Origin: Rhizobium oryzihabitans
Lineage (GTDB): Bacteria > Pseudomonadota > Alphaproteobacteria > Rhizobiales > Rhizobiaceae
Length of the DNA stretch: 64,000 bases
Direction: 5' to 3'
Assembly: GCF_010669145.1 (NCBI RefSeq)
Contig: NZ_CP048632.1
Coordinates: forward strand, 2,304,001 to 2,368,000
Part shown: positions 10,279-19,754 of the stretch, one piece after another
Numbering within the stretch: the stretch's first letter is position 1
Layout of the letters: the number at the start of each line of letters is the position of its first letter
Translations under genes and position numbers: made by a program
The notes under the pieces: generated by a model
The model's input: only the letters and a program-made list of their open reading frames with translations
Databases searched by the model: none
Told to the model about the DNA's origin: nothing

Positions 10279-10359
10279 TTCTAACTGCTTGTATTTTGAA
10301 GACCGATATTGGAAAACCGCTATAGTAGCGCAGGCGGCTTTCTGGAGTAGCGATCAAAC

Positions 10360-10815
10360 ATGGCCTTGACGGACGATATCATGCTTCTGGGGCAAGTGCC
10401 GTTGTTTGCGGGCTTCAGCGATGATCAGCTGCGGCTGATCGCCTTCGGCGCGGAACGCCGCCGCGTCTCGGCAGGCCAGACATTGTTCCGGGAACATTCA
10501 CCGGCTGAGTGCGCCTTTGCGGTGACATCAGGCCATTTCGAGCTTTTCACGGCAGGAAGGGACGGCAAGCCCGTGCTGCAGGCAGCGCCCGGCAAGGGTG
10601 CGTTGCTTTCCGAACTTGCGCTTTTCACGCTCTGCGAACGGAAATTCACCGCTGTGGCCGCGGAGGATTCCGAGGTCATCCGCATCACGCGTATCCTGTT
10701 TCACCGGCTGGTGGAGGAGTTTCCGGAAGTGGCCGATATCGTATCGGCGCGCATTCGCGACAATATTGCAGCTCTGGCGGCAGGCGCGGCCCGTTTGCAG
10801 AACCGCTTCGCCTGA
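10360..10815 (+). CDS. cyclic nucleotide-binding domain protein without DNA-binding domain
   Basis: A 151-residue protein that is essentially one Crp/PKA-type cNMP-binding fold. PLFAGFSDDQLRLIA opens the domain, then beta-roll strands SAGQTLFREHSPAECAFAV and a short phosphate-binding-cassette-like stretch (GKGALLSELALFT). A C-terminal helix ends at residue 151. No helix-turn-helix follows, so it is not a Crp-type activator. In Brucella a similar protein, annotated as a cAMP-dependent protein kinase regulatory subunit, lies next to otpR, and the same pairing is seen here. A sensor or adaptor role is possible; ligand and partner are unknown. ATG at 10360 follows a GGAGTAG sequence. Confidence 0.8.
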   Translation: MALTDDIMLLGQVPLFAGFSDDQLRLIAFGAERRRVSAGQTLFREHSPAECAFAVTSGHFELFTAGRDGKPVLQAAPGKGALLSELALFTLCERKFTAVAAEDSEVIRITRILFHRLVEEFPEVADIVSARIRDNIAALAAGAARLQNRFA

Positions 10816-10830
10816 CGCTAGTCAAAACCG

Positions 10831-11634
10831 TTAGAATCGGAAATGCGCGGTAACCGGAACATGGTCCGATGGCCGGTTCCAGCCGCGCGCCTCGCGCAAT
10901 ATGTCGATTTTTTCAAGCGAGGGGCCCAGGTCCTGAGACGACCAGATATGGTCGAGACGGCGGCCGCGGTCTGCGGCTTCCCAATCCTTGGCGCGGTAGC
11001 TCCACCAGGTATAAATCTTTTCACTGTCAGGCACGTTCAGCCGCATCAGGTCGAGCCAGTTGCCCTTCTTCATGATATCCAGCATGCCGTCGGTTTCGAC
11101 CGGCGTATGGCTGACGATTTTCAGCAGCTGCTTGTGCGACCAGACGTCATTTTCAAGCGGTGCGATATTGAGATCGCCGACGAGAATGGAAGAGGTGCCG
11201 GGCACGCCATCGGCGCGGAGAGCCTTCATTTCCTCGATGAAATCGAGCTTGTGGCCGAATTTGGGGTTTATCGAACGATCTGGTTCGTCGCCGCCGGCGG
11301 GAACGTAGAAATTGTGCAGTCGCACGCGGCGCGATCCCACCTGAAAAATCGCGGAAATATGCCGTGCGTCTCCAATCCCGCAATAGTCCTGCCGATGATC
11401 TTCGGTGAGGGGGATTTTCGAGGCGATGGCCACACCGTGATAGCCCTTCTGGCCGTGGATGATGACGTGCTCATAACCGAGCGCCTTCAGCGGCTTCATC
11501 GGAAACTCGCCATTCGGGCATTTCGTTTCCTGCAGGCACAGAATGTCGGGTTTGTAACGCACCAGAAACTGCTCAACGATCGGCATTCTGAGCCTGACCG
11601 AGTTGATGTTCCAGGTGGTTATCGAAAACGACAT
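10831..11634 (-). CDS. xthA: exodeoxyribonuclease III (AP endonuclease)
   Basis: A 267-residue endonuclease/exonuclease/phosphatase-fold enzyme. It shows the ordered motifs of the XthA family: WNINSVR near the N-terminus, CLQETKC with the metal-binding Glu (~34-40), the GDLNIAP stretch with catalytic Asp/Asn, and the C-terminal PSDHVPV catalytic His pair. It removes 3' blocking groups and cuts at abasic sites in base-excision repair in the cytoplasm. The length is standard. The gene is convergent with the cyclic-nucleotide-binding gene (15-base gap) and I see no separate terminator there. Confidence 0.95.
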   Translation of the reverse strand: MSFSITTWNINSVRLRMPIVEQFLVRYKPDILCLQETKCPNGEFPMKPLKALGYEHVIIHGQKGYHGVAIASKIPLTEDHRQDYCGIGDARHISAIFQVGSRRVRLHNFYVPAGGDEPDRSINPKFGHKLDFIEEMKALRADGVPGTSSILVGDLNIAPLENDVWSHKQLLKIVSHTPVETDGMLDIMKKGNWLDLMRLNVPDSEKIYTWWSYRAKDWEAADRGRRLDHIWSSQDLGPSLEKIDILREARGWNRPSDHVPVTAHFRF

Positions 11635-11649
11635 GCATGTGCTCCGCTT

Positions 11650-11712
11650 CTAGAGTGTTTTGTCGCATGTCCGGACGGAAAACCGATGGCCACTTTTCCT
11701 GGAAATGCGCTG
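11650..11712 (-). repeat. dispersed intergenic repeat, copy A
   Basis: On the minus strand this reads GCGCATTTCCAGGAAAAGTG...CGGTTTTCCGT-CGGA-ATGCG...CTAGAG. It aligns along its whole length with the tract at 15438-15510 on the plus strand. It lies just upstream of xthA. No protein is encoded. Confidence 0.65.
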
Positions 11713-11803
11713 TTGCCCCGAAGCCCGTTGTTTCGGAGCATGTTTCCGGAGCGCAGGCTTATAACATCGCGATGAAAACGGGAATGGACTTTAGCGGCAA
11801 AAT

Positions 11804-11829
11804 AAAAAGGCGGCCGCAAGGCCGCCTTT
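11804..11829 (-). terminator. intrinsic terminator of lolA
   Basis: On the minus strand, 26 bases past the lolA stop, AAAGGCGGCC-TTGC-GGCCGCC is followed by TTTTTATTTT. This is a classic stem plus U-tract. Confidence 0.88.
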
Positions 11830-11855
11830 GGAAGAATTCTCGCAGGTTCGAAACC

Positions 11856-12530
11856 TCAGCCGCGTTTGCGGACTTCCTCGTAATTGATGTTGAAGACGCG
11901 TTCATCGAGGTTCACGCCCGTCTGAACGTTGAAGATCATGACGGTCGTGTCCTTGTTCTGGGCGTCCGTCGTCGTCCACTGCCTCAGATCGAAGGTCTTC
12001 GGGTCGAACATCAGGGTAATGGTGGAATCGCCGAAGATGCTCTTGTCGCCCAGCACGATGGTGGTCAGGTCCGACTCTTCCTTCACATTCCGGACCTTCT
12101 GGTTGCCGAGGTCGATCTTGTCGGACAGAAGCAGGCTGAGCGGGGTCTTGGACAGAGGATAGAGATCCCAGGTCTTCAGCTTCATATTGCCAATGACCAC
12201 ATTCTTGCCATCGGCGATGACCCGCATGGGCGAGGGGTCCTCATAATTGAAACGAAGCTTGCCCGGCCGTTCAATGTAGAATTTGCCGCCGGTCTGTTCA
12301 CCGCGAGGGCCGAATTGCACAAATTCCCCCATCATGGTTTTGACCGAGGAGAAGTGATTGGCGATTTTCTGCGCGGTCGCGCCGTTGCCGGCGGCCTGGG
12401 CAAATGCGTTGAGCGGCGACAGGCCCGCCATGGCGGCTGCCATGGAAAATGCCGTCAGCACGCCGCGTCGCGTCACGCCGTTTTTCGGTGCGTTTGCGGC
12501 TGCAGTTTCGCCGGTGGTGAGGTCGTTCAT
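11856..12530 (-). CDS. lolA: outer-membrane lipoprotein carrier protein LolA
   Basis: About 224 residues from the ATG at 12530. That start is chosen because AAGGAGA lies 5 bases before it; earlier in-frame ATGs lack such a site. The N-terminus holds a signal sequence with a twin-arginine-like TRRGVLTAF followed by a hydrophobic stretch ending ...LNAFAQA, suggesting export possibly by Tat. The mature part fits the LolA half-barrel: KIANHFSSVKTMMGEFVQFG, GKFYIERPGKLRFNYEDPSP and DLRQWTTTDAQ. LolA carries lipoproteins across the periplasm from LolCDE to the outer membrane. It lies downstream of ftsK on the same strand with a 101-base gap, a common alphaproteobacterial order. Confidence 0.92.
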   Translation of the reverse strand: MNDLTTGETAAANAPKNGVTRRGVLTAFSMAAAMAGLSPLNAFAQAAGNGATAQKIANHFSSVKTMMGEFVQFGPRGEQTGGKFYIERPGKLRFNYEDPSPMRVIADGKNVVIGNMKLKTWDLYPLSKTPLSLLLSDKIDLGNQKVRNVKEESDLTTIVLGDKSIFGDSTITLMFDPKTFDLRQWTTTDAQNKDTTVMIFNVQTGVNLDERVFNINYEEVRKRG

Positions 12531-12631
12531 TCTGTTCTCCTTCATCGCAGCGATTGTCCGCATAAAAGGCGGCGGCTTCATGACGTTGAAAGCGTGTAAT
12601 AACGCTTCTCAACCCCGCTTGGTTGCGGATG

Positions 12632-15313
12632 TTATCGCTCGATGATGTCTGATTCCGTCGGTACGAGTATTTCGCGTTTTCCGGCATGGTTGGCAGGGCC
12701 GATAATGCCTTCCTGCTCCATGCGCTCGATCAGCGAGGCGGCGCGGTTGTAGCCGATGCCGAGACGCCGCTGGACGTAGGAGGTGGAGGCCTTGCCATCC
12801 CTCAGAACGACAGCCACGGCCTGATCGTATGGGTCCTCGGAATCGGAGAAATTGCCGGCGCCGGCCGCGCCACCGCCATTGCCTTCCTCGTCGTCCTCCT
12901 CGGTGATCGCTTCCAGATATTCCGGCGACCCCTGCGTCTTCAGATAAGCGACGATCTCTTCCACCTCGTTGTCGGAGACGAACGGGCCGTGCACACGCTG
13001 GATGCGGCCGCCACCGGCCATATAGAGCATGTCACCCATGCCGAGCAGCTGTTCGGCACCCTGTTCGCCCAGAATGGTGCGGCTGTCGATCTTCGACGTC
13101 ACCTGGAAGGAGATGCGGGTCGGGAAGTTGGCCTTGATGGTGCCGGTGATGACGTCGACGGACGGGCGCTGGGTCGCCATGATGACATGGATGCCGGCGG
13201 CACGCGCCATCTGAGCGAGACGCTGCACGGCGCCTTCGATGTCCTTGCCCGCAACCATCATCAGATCGGCCATTTCGTCGATGATGACGACGATATAGGG
13301 CAGGGGCTTCAGGTCGAATTCTTCCGTCTCGTACATGGCCTCGCCGGTCTGGCGGTCGAAGCCGGTCTGCACCGTGCGGGTGAGGATTTCGCCCTTGTCG
13401 ATTGCCTGCTGCACGCGGCTGTTGAAGCCGTCGATGTTGCGCACACCGATCTTCGACATCTTCTTGTAGCGCTCCTCCATCTCGCGCACCGTCCATTTCA
13501 GCGCCACGACGGCCTTTTTCGGATCGGTGACGACCGGAGAGAGCAGATGCGGAATACCGTCATAGATCGACAGTTCAAGCATTTTCGGATCGATCATGAT
13601 CAGGCGGCACTGTTCCGGCGACATGCGGTAAATGAGCGACAGGATCATGGTGTTGATGGCGACGGACTTGCCCGAGCCCGTGGTGCCGGCAACGAGCAGA
13701 TGCGGCATCTTGGCGAGGTCGGCGATGACAGGTTCGCCGCCGATCGTCTTGCCGAGCGCCATTGCAAGCTTGGCCTTGCTGTTTTCGAAATCGCGGCTGC
13801 CGACCAGTTCGCGCAGGAACACGGTTTCGCGGGTCTGGTTTGGAAGTTCGATGCCGATGGCGTTGCGGCCGGGAACGACAGCGACGCGCGCGGCGATGGC
13901 GCTCATGGAGCGGGCGATGTCATCCGCAAGGCCGATGACGCGCGAGGATTTGATGCCGGGCGCCGGTTCCAGTTCGTAGAGCGTGACGACAGGGCCGGGG
14001 CGCACATGAATGATCTCGCCCTTGACGCCGAAATCCTCGAGGACCCCTTCGAGCAGGCGGGCATTCTGCTCCAGCACTTCCTCGCTCAGCGTATTGTCGC
14101 GCACGACATTCTTGGGTTCTGCCAGAAGATGGACGCTGGGCAGCTGGAAACCGTCGGCGGCGATAAACGAGGCCTGCGCCTCCCTTGCCACACGCTCGCT
14201 CGGCTTTGGACGCGCGGAGGGGGCCGTAATTCTCGGCTGTCCGCGTCCCGGTGCCTGTCTTGCGATAAATTTGGGGTCGGATTCATCGGCGCTGTCGTTA
14301 TCCGAGAGAATGCCATTGGGCAAGCGCTGCCCGTCTGCAGTGAGACGCGGCTCTGCGTCCATGTCGTCATCATCATCGAGCGCGATGGAAGGAGGTGACA
14401 CCTGCCGGCGGGATGCAGCGCGTTCCTCGAAGGACGGCTCCGCGCGCTGGTCGAGGCGGTTGATCGCCGTCTTGAGGCGGGACGGTTCGTTCAACGTGCC
14501 GAATTCATATTCGTTGAAATCGTAAGGATGTTCGAATTCATCATGCAGGGATTTCGACTTGATGCCCAACAGGCGGCGAAGACGGGCCTGGGTGATGTAC
14601 CAGTAATGCGCGATTGCGCCGAAGGCGAGGATATTGGCGAAGAAACCCTCGCCGTCGTCATCGTCTTCCTCGGCCTCCCGGGTGGCGCGCGCCTTGCTCG
14701 CAACGGGTGCGCGTTCTTCGAGTTCCGGGACATCTTCCGGACCTCCCATGAGACCGGCGGCGAACAGCATCAGCCAGGCGGCGGGTGCCGCGAATATGAC
14801 GCCCAGTACCGTTGCAATGGTGCCGGTCGGATAAGCACCGATGAAAAGGGCCGGGAAGCGCAGGATCATATCGCCGATGACGCCGCCGATGCCGTTTGGC
14901 AGCGGCCACGTGACGGGCGCGGGAAAACAGCCGAGCGAGGCGGCGCAGACGATGGCGCCGGCAACCCAGGCGACGAGGCGGGCGGGTATCCGGTTGAACC
15001 TGCGTCCGGCAATCAGCGCGATCGCCCAGGCGATCATCGGCAAAAGCGAGATGATTGCGGATAGACCGAGGAACTGCATCACGATATCGGCGAAGATCGC
15101 CCCGCCGTATCCCAGAAGATTGGTGGGCTGGTTTCCGGTGGCATAGGAGAGGCTCGGATCCGCCACATTCCATGTGGCGAGCGCGGCAATACCCAGCGCA
15201 ATGGTGGCCAGCAACGCGAAACCGGCCAGAGCCATGATCTGCCGCACGAAAAACGCCGTCAGCACGAAGCGTGTGTGACGACCATCGAATGTCGGAGATT
15301 GCATTCTGCCCAT
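12632..15313 (-). CDS. ftsK: DNA translocase FtsK
   Basis: An 893-residue septal DNA pump. About four membrane helices lie in residues ~20-200. An acidic, poorly ordered linker follows ([19 protein letters not shown] stretch), then the RecA-like motor. Walker A is GTTGSGKS at ~543-550 and Walker B is [11 protein letters not shown] at ~674-684. The C-terminal winged-helix gamma domain ([20 protein letters not shown]) reads KOPS-type polarity sites. FtsK clears and aligns chromosome ends at division and activates XerCD at dif. An alternative ATG three codons later would hardly change the protein. The 312 bases upstream hold its promoter and a dispersed repeat. Confidence 0.96.
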   Translation of the reverse strand: MGRMQSPTFDGRHTRFVLTAFFVRQIMALAGFALLATIALGIAALATWNVADPSLSYATGNQPTNLLGYGGAIFADIVMQFLGLSAIISLLPMIAWAIALIAGRRFNRIPARLVAWVAGAIVCAASLGCFPAPVTWPLPNGIGGVIGDMILRFPALFIGAYPTGTIATVLGVIFAAPAAWLMLFAAGLMGGPEDVPELEERAPVASKARATREAEEDDDDGEGFFANILAFGAIAHYWYITQARLRRLLGIKSKSLHDEFEHPYDFNEYEFGTLNEPSRLKTAINRLDQRAEPSFEERAASRRQVSPPSIALDDDDDMDAEPRLTADGQRLPNGILSDNDSADESDPKFIARQAPGRGQPRITAPSARPKPSERVAREAQASFIAADGFQLPSVHLLAEPKNVVRDNTLSEEVLEQNARLLEGVLEDFGVKGEIIHVRPGPVVTLYELEPAPGIKSSRVIGLADDIARSMSAIAARVAVVPGRNAIGIELPNQTRETVFLRELVGSRDFENSKAKLAMALGKTIGGEPVIADLAKMPHLLVAGTTGSGKSVAINTMILSLIYRMSPEQCRLIMIDPKMLELSIYDGIPHLLSPVVTDPKKAVVALKWTVREMEERYKKMSKIGVRNIDGFNSRVQQAIDKGEILTRTVQTGFDRQTGEAMYETEEFDLKPLPYIVVIIDEMADLMMVAGKDIEGAVQRLAQMARAAGIHVIMATQRPSVDVITGTIKANFPTRISFQVTSKIDSRTILGEQGAEQLLGMGDMLYMAGGGRIQRVHGPFVSDNEVEEIVAYLKTQGSPEYLEAITEEDDEEGNGGGAAGAGNFSDSEDPYDQAVAVVLRDGKASTSYVQRRLGIGYNRAASLIERMEQEGIIGPANHAGKREILVPTESDIIER

Positions 15314-15437
15314 GTCCCTGAACCCGTCGTTTTTGTGGTTTCGGCAAGATCCGGCAGGTGACCAGATCCCGGATTGACAGGGAAAACTAACCGCTCGCTG
15401 GTTAATGTCGTGTTAACCATGCGGTTTTTTGATGCTG

Positions 15438-15545
15438 CCAGAGCATTTCCAGTAAAAGTGCGACGCGGTTTTACGTTCGGAAAATGCGTGAAAACAAAGA
15501 TCTAGAGCGCGTCCAACTATTCCGTTTAAACTGGATGCGCTCTAG
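15438..15545 (+). repeat. dispersed intergenic repeat, copy B, with terminal inverted repeat
   Basis: AGAGCATTTCCAGTAAAAGTG...CGGTTTTACGT-CGGAAAATGCG...CTAGAG matches copy A at 11650-11712. Its end overlaps a 14-bp inverted repeat with one mismatch, CTAGAGCGCGTCCA at 15502-15515 and TGGATGCGCTCTAG at 15532-15545. The CTAGAG end and internal hairpin resemble small palindromic elements scattered between rhizobial genes. Confidence 0.65.
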
Positions 15546-15562
15546 CAGATTTGCGACAAAGA

Positions 15563-15587
15563 AAAAGGCCCGCCGGAGCGGGCCTTC
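15563..15587 (-). terminator. intrinsic terminator of glnK-amtB
   Basis: On the minus strand AAGGCCCGC-TCCG-GCGGGCCTT is followed by TTTCTTTG, about 40 bases after the amtB stop. Confidence 0.85.
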
Positions 15588-15625
15588 TTTTGGGTAAGGG
15601 GATGGAGAACCCCTTTTCCCTGATC

Positions 15626-16975
15626 TTAGGAGTGGTAAGCGGCTTCGCCGTGGGTTGCGAGGTCGAGACCTTCGCGTTCCGCTTCGACCGGGACCCTCAG
15701 ACCGACGATAACGTCGACGATCTTGTAGAGGATTGCCGAGACGATTGCGCACCAGACGATGGTGATGGCGACGGCGACGAACTGCGTCCAGACCTGCGAG
15801 GCGATGGAGAAGTCTTCCTTGCCCGTGCCGCCAAGCAGCGGCGAGGTGAAGATGCCGGTGCCGAGGGCGCCGATGATGCCGCCGATGCCGTGGACGCCGA
15901 AGACGTCAGCCGTATCGTCGTAACCGAACTTGTTCTTCACGACCGAGACGAAGAAGTAGCAGATCGGCGAGACGATGAGGCCGAGAACGATGGCGCCCAT
16001 CGGGCCGACGGAGCCGGCCGCAGGCGTGACGGCGACGAGGCCGGCAATCATGCCCGAAGCAGCACCCAGCATGGAAGCCTTGCCGCGGGTGAAGCTTTCA
16101 ACCAGCGACCAGGAAACGATGGCAGCGGCAGTTGCGAGGAAGGTGTTCATGGTTGCAAGAACCGCACCGCCCGATGCTTCGAGGTTGGAGCCGGCGTTGA
16201 AGCCGAACCAGCCGAACCACAGCATGGCCGCGCCGACCATCGTCAGCGTCATGGAGTGGGGCGCCATCATGTCCTTGCCGAAGCCTGTGCGCTTGCCGAC
16301 CATGATCGCGCCGATCAGGCCTGCCACACCGGCATTGATGTGAACGACCGTGCCGCCGGCGAAGTCGAGAGCGCCCATGCCGAAGATCAGGCCGTTCGCA
16401 TCCCATACCATGTGTGCAATCGGGAAATAGACGAAGGTTGCCCACAGGATGGTGAAGAGGATGACGGCGGAGAACTTCACGCGTTCCGCAAAGGCGCCGA
16501 CGATCAGCGCCGGTGTGATGGCCGCAAAGGTCATCTGGAAGGCGATGAAGGTGTATTCGTAGATCACCACGCCTTCCGAGAAGGTCGCAGATGTGCTGTC
16601 AAGCGACACGCCGGAGAGGAACAGCTTGCCGAAGCCGCCAAAGTACGGGCCGGTGCCGCCGCCGAAGGCGAAGGAGTAACCGTAGATCACCCAGACGAGC
16701 ATCATCACTGCCGCGACGACCGTGCACTGCATGAGAACGGAGAGCATGTTCTTGGTGCGGACGAGGCCGCCATAAAACAGGGCGAGGCCCGGAATGATCA
16801 TGAAAAGCACGAGGATCGTCGCGACATACATGAATGCAGTGTCGGCTTTTTCCGGAACAGGCGCTGCTGCCGCTGCTGCCGGCGCGGCTTCCTGGGCAAA
16901 GGCGATGGCCGGTGCCATCAGGGCCGCCACACCGGCGCCCAGCTTGCCGAGCGTTGAAAACTTGTTGAGTTGCAT
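15626..16975 (-). CDS. amtB: ammonium transporter AmtB
   Basis: A 449-residue Amt/Rh channel. An N-terminal signal-like segment ends near ...APAIAFAQEA, and about 11 membrane helices follow. Conserved signatures include FYGGLVRTKN, FVYFPIAHMVW with the first pore His and FGVHGIGGIIGALGTG with the second pore His of the twin-His pair. It conducts ammonium into the cell under nitrogen limitation and is blocked by GlnK. A good GGGGAG ribosome-binding site precedes the ATG at 16975. It follows glnK by 29 bases in the same transcript, under the sigma-54 promoter at 17430-17446. Confidence 0.97.
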   Translation of the reverse strand: MQLNKFSTLGKLGAGVAALMAPAIAFAQEAAPAAAAAAPVPEKADTAFMYVATILVLFMIIPGLALFYGGLVRTKNMLSVLMQCTVVAAVMMLVWVIYGYSFAFGGGTGPYFGGFGKLFLSGVSLDSTSATFSEGVVIYEYTFIAFQMTFAAITPALIVGAFAERVKFSAVILFTILWATFVYFPIAHMVWDANGLIFGMGALDFAGGTVVHINAGVAGLIGAIMVGKRTGFGKDMMAPHSMTLTMVGAAMLWFGWFGFNAGSNLEASGGAVLATMNTFLATAAAIVSWSLVESFTRGKASMLGAASGMIAGLVAVTPAAGSVGPMGAIVLGLIVSPICYFFVSVVKNKFGYDDTADVFGVHGIGGIIGALGTGIFTSPLLGGTGKEDFSIASQVWTQFVAVAITIVWCAIVSAILYKIVDVIVGLRVPVEAEREGLDLATHGEAAYHS

Positions 16976-17004
16976 AGCTAGAAAACTCCCCTGTCAGCCG
17001 TGCT

Positions 17005-17403
<399 letters not shown>

Positions 17404-17429
17404 TCAGTAACAGCGACTGCGGACATACA

Positions 17430-17446
17430 TTCAAAGGGCGTGCCAG
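17430..17446 (-). promoter_or_regulatory. sigma-54 promoter of glnK-amtB
   Basis: On the minus strand TGGCACG-CCCT-TTGAA matches the -24/-12 consensus TGGCACG-N4-TTGCW at all but one core base (TTGA for TTGC). It lies about 87 bases before the glnK ATG. RpoN/NtrC control of glnK-amtB is established in proteobacteria. I could not find a clean upstream NtrC site. Confidence 0.85.
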
Positions 17447-17568
17447 TTTTTCATCTGGCTTATAAGTTATTGAAATATAAAACTTATATGAAGGACGTCT
17501 GAAAAAGGGGCATTTGTCGACGAAATTTGCGTCTATTAAATGTGCGATTTCTGAGAAAAGCACATTAT

Positions 17569-18453
17569 TTAATCATCTGCCCTTTTGCGGATCAAACCTT
17601 CCTGTGCGACGGAGGCGACCAGCTCACCCTGTCTGGTGAAAATATTGCCACGGGTCAAACCGCGGGCACCGGAGGCGCTGGGGCTATCCTGCTTGTAGAG
17701 CAGCCAATCATCCAACCGGCAGGGGCGGTGGAACCACATGGCGTGATCGAGGCTTGCGACCTGAATGGAAGGATCGAAGATCGTCGTTCCATGGGCGTAG
17801 AGCGATGTGTCGAGCAGGGTCATGTCCGACAGATAAGCCAGAATGGCCGACTGGAAATGCGGATTGTCGGGCACATCACCGACGGCGCGAACCCAGATAT
17901 CCTGCTGCGGTTCCAGCTTTTCTTTCGAGATGTAATGGGTCAGTGAAACAGGTCTTATCTCGATCGGGCGCTTGTTGCTCCAGTATTTGCGGATCGAAGC
18001 GGGTGCCTTGGCGAGAAAGGCCGCCTGCATCTGCTCTTCGCTCATCAGCTTTTCGGGCGGCGTCACATCCGGCATTTTTATCTGATGGTCAAAGCCGTCC
18101 TCAAATATCTGAAACGACGCGGACATGGAAAAAATCGCCTTGCCATGCTGGATGGCGACCACGCGGCGGGTGCCGAAGCTGGAACCATCGCGGATGCGTT
18201 CCACCTGGTAGAGGATGGGCACCAGCGGATCGCCGGGGAGCATGAAATAGGCATGCAGCGAATGCACGAGGCGGTCGTCGTCCACGGTTCTTTGCGCGGC
18301 GATCAGGGCCTGCGCAATGACCTGGCCGCCAAAGACGCGCTGCCAGCCGATTTGCGGGCTTTCGCCCCGGAACAGGTTCTCTTCCAGCTTTTCGAGATCG
18401 AGCGTGGTGATGAGATTGGCCATCGGGTCTGACGTTTGCAAAGGATGCGACAT
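17569..18453 (-). CDS. tesB: acyl-CoA thioesterase II (TesB)
   Basis: About 294 residues from the ATG at 18453 (upstream in-frame codons have no family character), forming a double hot-dog fold. The N-terminal half shows LFRGESPQIGWQRVFGGQVIAQAL and SLHAYFMLPGD. The C-terminal half shows SLDHAMWFHRPCRLDDWLLY, with the Asp of the catalytic network, then GLTRGNIFTRQGELVASVAQEGLIR. TesB hydrolyses medium and long acyl-CoA to free acid and CoA. The gene is divergent from the UbiH-type gene, with an 86-base shared promoter region. Confidence 0.94.
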   Translation of the reverse strand: MSHPLQTSDPMANLITTLDLEKLEENLFRGESPQIGWQRVFGGQVIAQALIAAQRTVDDDRLVHSLHAYFMLPGDPLVPILYQVERIRDGSSFGTRRVVAIQHGKAIFSMSASFQIFEDGFDHQIKMPDVTPPEKLMSEEQMQAAFLAKAPASIRKYWSNKRPIEIRPVSLTHYISKEKLEPQQDIWVRAVGDVPDNPHFQSAILAYLSDMTLLDTSLYAHGTTIFDPSIQVASLDHAMWFHRPCRLDDWLLYKQDSPSASGARGLTRGNIFTRQGELVASVAQEGLIRKRADD

Positions 18454-18539
18454 TTTTTCGGCCTGCTCCGGCTGTAGGAAGACGTCACATGGTCTATAGT
18501 GCGCCGATGATGTGTGCACAAGATTTGAGGAGAAGCGCG

Positions 18540-19754
18540 ATGCTAGACGTGGTGGTTGCAGGCGGCGGATATGTCGGTCTTTCCGTTGCTGTCGCAATTA
18601 AGCAGGCGGCCCGGCATCTCAATGTGCAGGTGGTTGAGGCAGCTCCCGAGGATGTCTGGAAGAAGGACGTCCGCGCCTCCGCCATCATTGCGGCGGCCAC
18701 GCGCATGCTCGACGTTTTCGGCATATGGAACGAGATCGAACCGGAGGCCCAGCCGATCAACAAGATGATCGTCACCGATTCGAAGACCGCAGACCCCGTC
18801 CGTCCGGTGTTTCTGACGTTTGATGGTGTGGTCGAGGAGGGCAGGCCGTTCGCCCATATGGTTCCGAACGTTGCGATGGTCGGCGCTTTGCGAGGTCTGT
18901 GCGAGCGTCTTGGCGTTGAAATCCGCCATGGTCTCAGTGTTTCCGGCTTTACTACTGGGCCGCAATCGACATCAATCAGCCTTTCTGACGGCTCATCCCT
19001 TGAAGCGCGACTGCTCGTCGCCTGCGACGGGGTTCGCTCGGCGCTCAGGGATATGGCAGGCATCAAGACCGTGCAATGGAATTATGATCAGTCCGGGATT
19101 GTTACCACCGTCGAACACGAGCGGCCGCATGAGGGCTGCGCGGAGGAACATTTCCTGCCGTCGGGGCCTTTCGCCGTCCTGCCGCTCAAGGGAAACCGCT
19201 CCTCGCTTGTCTGGACCGAGCGCACGGCCGATGCCGACAGGCTGGTCGCTGCCGATGATCTGGTGTTCGAGGAAGAACTGGAGCGCCGGTTCGGTCACAA
19301 GCTCGGCCCTGTCCACCCCGTCGGCCCCCGCCGTGCCTTTCCGCTGGGGCTAACGCTGGCGCGCTCCTTCGTTGCACCGCGTTTCGCGCTCGCCGGCGAT
19401 GCGGCCCATGGGATTCATCCAATCTCGGGCCAGGGCCTCAATCTCGGCTTCAAGGATGTTGCAGCCCTGGCCGAAACCGTGGTCGAGGCCGACCGCCTCG
19501 GCCTCGATATCGGCTCCCTCAACGTTCTCGAGCGGTACCAGTCCTGGCGGCGTTTCGATACGTTGCGGATGGGTGTGACGACGGATGTGCTGAACCGGCT
19601 TTTCTCCAACGATGTCGGTCCCATCCGCATCATGCGGGATTTCGGGCTGGGTGTTGTCGATCGTTTGCCGGCGCTGAAATCCTATTTCATCGGGCAGGCC
19701 GCCGGCACGACAGATGCGAATGCGCCGCGTTTGCTCGCCGGCGAGGCGCTCTGA
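18540..19754 (+). CDS. UbiH/UbiF/COQ6-family FAD-dependent monooxygenase
   Basis: 404 residues from the ATG at 18540, preceded by GAGGAG; upstream in-frame starts lack this. An FAD dinucleotide-binding motif VVVAGGGYVGLSVAVAI lies at the N-terminus, an ACDGVRSALRDMAG stretch in the middle, and the second FAD motif FALAGDAAHGIHPISGQGLNLGFKD near residue ~283. These define the ubiquinone-biosynthesis hydroxylase family (COG0654). It most likely hydroxylates the ubiquinone ring. Which ring position (UbiH, UbiF or UbiL type) cannot be told from sequence alone. Confidence 0.9.
   Translation: MLDVVVAGGGYVGLSVAVAIKQAARHLNVQVVEAAPEDVWKKDVRASAIIAAATRMLDVFGIWNEIEPEAQPINKMIVTDSKTADPVRPVFLTFDGVVEEGRPFAHMVPNVAMVGALRGLCERLGVEIRHGLSVSGFTTGPQSTSISLSDGSSLEARLLVACDGVRSALRDMAGIKTVQWNYDQSGIVTTVEHERPHEGCAEEHFLPSGPFAVLPLKGNRSSLVWTERTADADRLVAADDLVFEEELERRFGHKLGPVHPVGPRRAFPLGLTLARSFVAPRFALAGDAAHGIHPISGQGLNLGFKDVAALAETVVEADRLGLDIGSLNVLERYQSWRRFDTLRMGVTTDVLNRLFSNDVGPIRIMRDFGLGVVDRLPALKSYFIGQAAGTTDANAPRLLAGEAL

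Larger units (their letters stand above)
15314..15625. other. 312-base region between ftsK start and amtB end
   Basis: It contains the ftsK promoter side (15314-15437), one copy of the dispersed repeat (15438-15510) with an adjoining inverted repeat, and the amtB terminator (15563-15587). No protein-coding frame is convincing. Confidence 0.5.

Noticed and set aside
17541..17567. AATGTGC...GCACATT dyad upstream of glnK as an NtrC site
   Set aside because: Half-sites are in the opposite orientation to the NtrC consensus (GCAC...GTGC) and spacing is wrong; it is more likely a weak hairpin at the end of tesB.
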